A DNA stretch of 64,000 nt, from NCBI RefSeq assembly GCF_024347095.1, contig NZ_AP024904.1, forward strand, positions 744,001-808,000, given 5' to 3'. Positions within the stretch are counted from its first letter, which is position 1; each line of letters opens with the position of its first letter. Below, piece after piece: positions 63,213-64,000 of this stretch. Position numbers and translations under genes: made by a program. The DNA is from Vibrio rhizosphaerae (GTDB lineage: Bacteria; Pseudomonadota; Gammaproteobacteria; Enterobacterales; Vibrionaceae). The notes beneath the pieces were generated by a model. The model had not been told where the DNA came from. It did not search any database and saw only the letters and a list, made by a program, of their open reading frames with translations.

Positions 63213-64000
63213 ATGACTGAAACAATTGATACATTGACTCAAGATACATCGCAAAAGCGAGAGTCGCTCTGGTCCAAAGCTATTCAGAAATTCCGCAAAG
63301 ATCGCATCGGGATGATCAGCCTGTCAGTGGTGCTGGTTTACTTTGTCATTGCGGTGTTGGTCTGGTTCGGCCTGATTGCCCAGCAATGGGATGTTCTCCA
63401 GACAGCCGGGCAAAGTGGCCCCAGTGCCGAACACTGGTTTGGAACGACCATCAACGGCCAGGATATTTTTCAGCGGGCGATCTACAGTACCAAAACGGCC
63501 TTTGAGGTCGGGCTGGTGGTGGCGCTCTTAGCGACCACGATTGGCGCGCTGACCGGCTCGCTGATGGGCTACTATGCCGGCTCGCTCCTCGATGAATTCA
63601 TTCTGTGGGTGATGAACTGTATCGACTGTATTCCCTATTTTCTGCTGGTGGCTGCGATTGCCGTCGCGATGGCGGGCAATCCTTATGCGATGCATACCGC
63701 CATGACACTGGCATTCTGGACCGGTACTGCCCGAGTGGTTCGGGGAGAAGTGATCAAACTGAAAAATATGGAATTTACCGAAGCCGCTCATGCACTGGGC
63801 GTGCCGACCTACCGCATTATCTTCCGCCATTTAATGCCCAATACCAGCCATATTCTGTTGGTTGAAATGACATTACTGTTTATCACGGCCATCAAAAGTG
63901 AAGTGATTCTGAGCTTTCTCGGATTAGGCGTCAAAGAAAGTATCAGCTGGGGGCTGATGATCGCGGAAGCCAGTACCGAAGTGACATCAGGCCATTTCTG
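63213..64000 (+). CDS. Opp/Dpp-type ABC permease, DppC-like, 3' end outside the window
   Basis: From ATG at 63213 (10 bases after the previous stop) 262 codons are present and open to the window end. N-terminal cytoplasmic segment, a membrane helix (about 37-58), a periplasmic segment HWFGTTINGQDIFQR typical of DppC, further helices, and the coupling loop FTEAAHALGVPTYRIIFRHL (about 189-208). Probably 40-70 residues are missing. The ATPase genes should follow beyond the window. Confidence 0.92.
   Translation, partial: MTETIDTLTQDTSQKRESLWSKAIQKFRKDRIGMISLSVVLVYFVIAVLVWFGLIAQQWDVLQTAGQSGPSAEHWFGTTINGQDIFQRAIYSTKTAFEVGLVVALLATTIGALTGSLMGYYAGSLLDEFILWVMNCIDCIPYFLLVAAIAVAMAGNPYAMHTAMTLAFWTGTARVVRGEVIKLKNMEFTEAAHALGVPTYRIIFRHLMPNTSHILLVEMTLLFITAIKSEVILSFLGLGVKESISWGLMIAEASTEVTSGHF

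Overview
This is a gamma-proteobacterial chromosome segment, almost certainly from a Vibrio or a close relative. The main evidence is three minus-strand copies of the Vibrio quorum-regulatory small RNA Qrr, each with a perfect-spacing sigma-54 promoter and an upstream LuxO-type box. Integron-style attC sites with gene cassettes and a Vibrio-like set of transporters and regulators agree with this. The species cannot be named from the sequence. A hemicellulose lifestyle is suggested by a xylanase/esterase, a GH3 beta-glycosidase and sugar-type transporters. No rRNA, tRNA, CRISPR array, integrase or transposase was seen.

Layout. 0-5.4 kb: end of a GPH sugar symporter, a secreted protein, an amidoligase plus class I glutamine-amidotransferase pair, yagU, and an orphan secreted protein flanked by two identical 56-bp terminators. 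5.4-9.1 kb: an AldB-type aldehyde dehydrogenase divergent from an AcoR-like sigma-54 activator, with a sigma-54 promoter and inverted-repeat sites between them. 9.1-11 kb: prephenate dehydratase and a LysR regulator. 11.1-17.9 kb: a glycerol-3-phosphate/glycerophosphodiester uptake locus (DeoR regulator, ugpQ, then divergent ugpB-ugpA-ugpE-ugpC and a HAD phosphatase) with a Pho box. 18-20.2 kb: small secreted and lipid-anchored proteins and an APH-type kinase.

20.3-29.7 kb: a long minus-strand catabolic cluster read from a LuxR-type regulator through an M20 carbamoyl-amidohydrolase, a guanidino hydrolase (DDAH/amidinotransferase fold), a TIM-barrel isomerase, a 2-oxoglutarate oxygenase, an amino-acid-type ABC transporter, a class II aldolase and a 2-hydroxyacid dehydrogenase. 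The order suggests uptake and stepwise breakdown of a guanidino compound: guanidino to ureido to amine. 29.8-32.8 kb: a second-type signal peptidase I, a LysE exporter, a DUF486 protein and an isochorismatase-like hydrolase.

33-49.7 kb: the accessory region, with qrr copies at 33.0, 48.0 and 49.6 kb. Between the first two lie a chemotaxis receptor, a Fic toxin with a short antitoxin, ada, several small domain proteins, a HEPN-nucleotidyltransferase protein, an integrase-less set of attC cassettes, broken genes, and a three-module xylanase/acetyl-xylan esterase. A 95-300 bp direct repeat occurs three times at 35.2, 41.0 and 45.3 kb and frames the island.

49.8-54.9 kb: a tightly coupled minus-strand operon in which each gene overlaps the next by ATGA. 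It encodes a PLP decarboxylase, an ELIC-type pentameric ligand-gated ion channel, a membrane sensor of unknown output and an MFS transporter. ELIC is opened by small amines, and here the channel sits directly behind an amine-making enzyme. 55-64 kb: a YIP1 protein, an AraC regulator, a secreted GH3 beta-glycosidase, and a divergent Opp-type ABC uptake operon whose third gene runs off the window.
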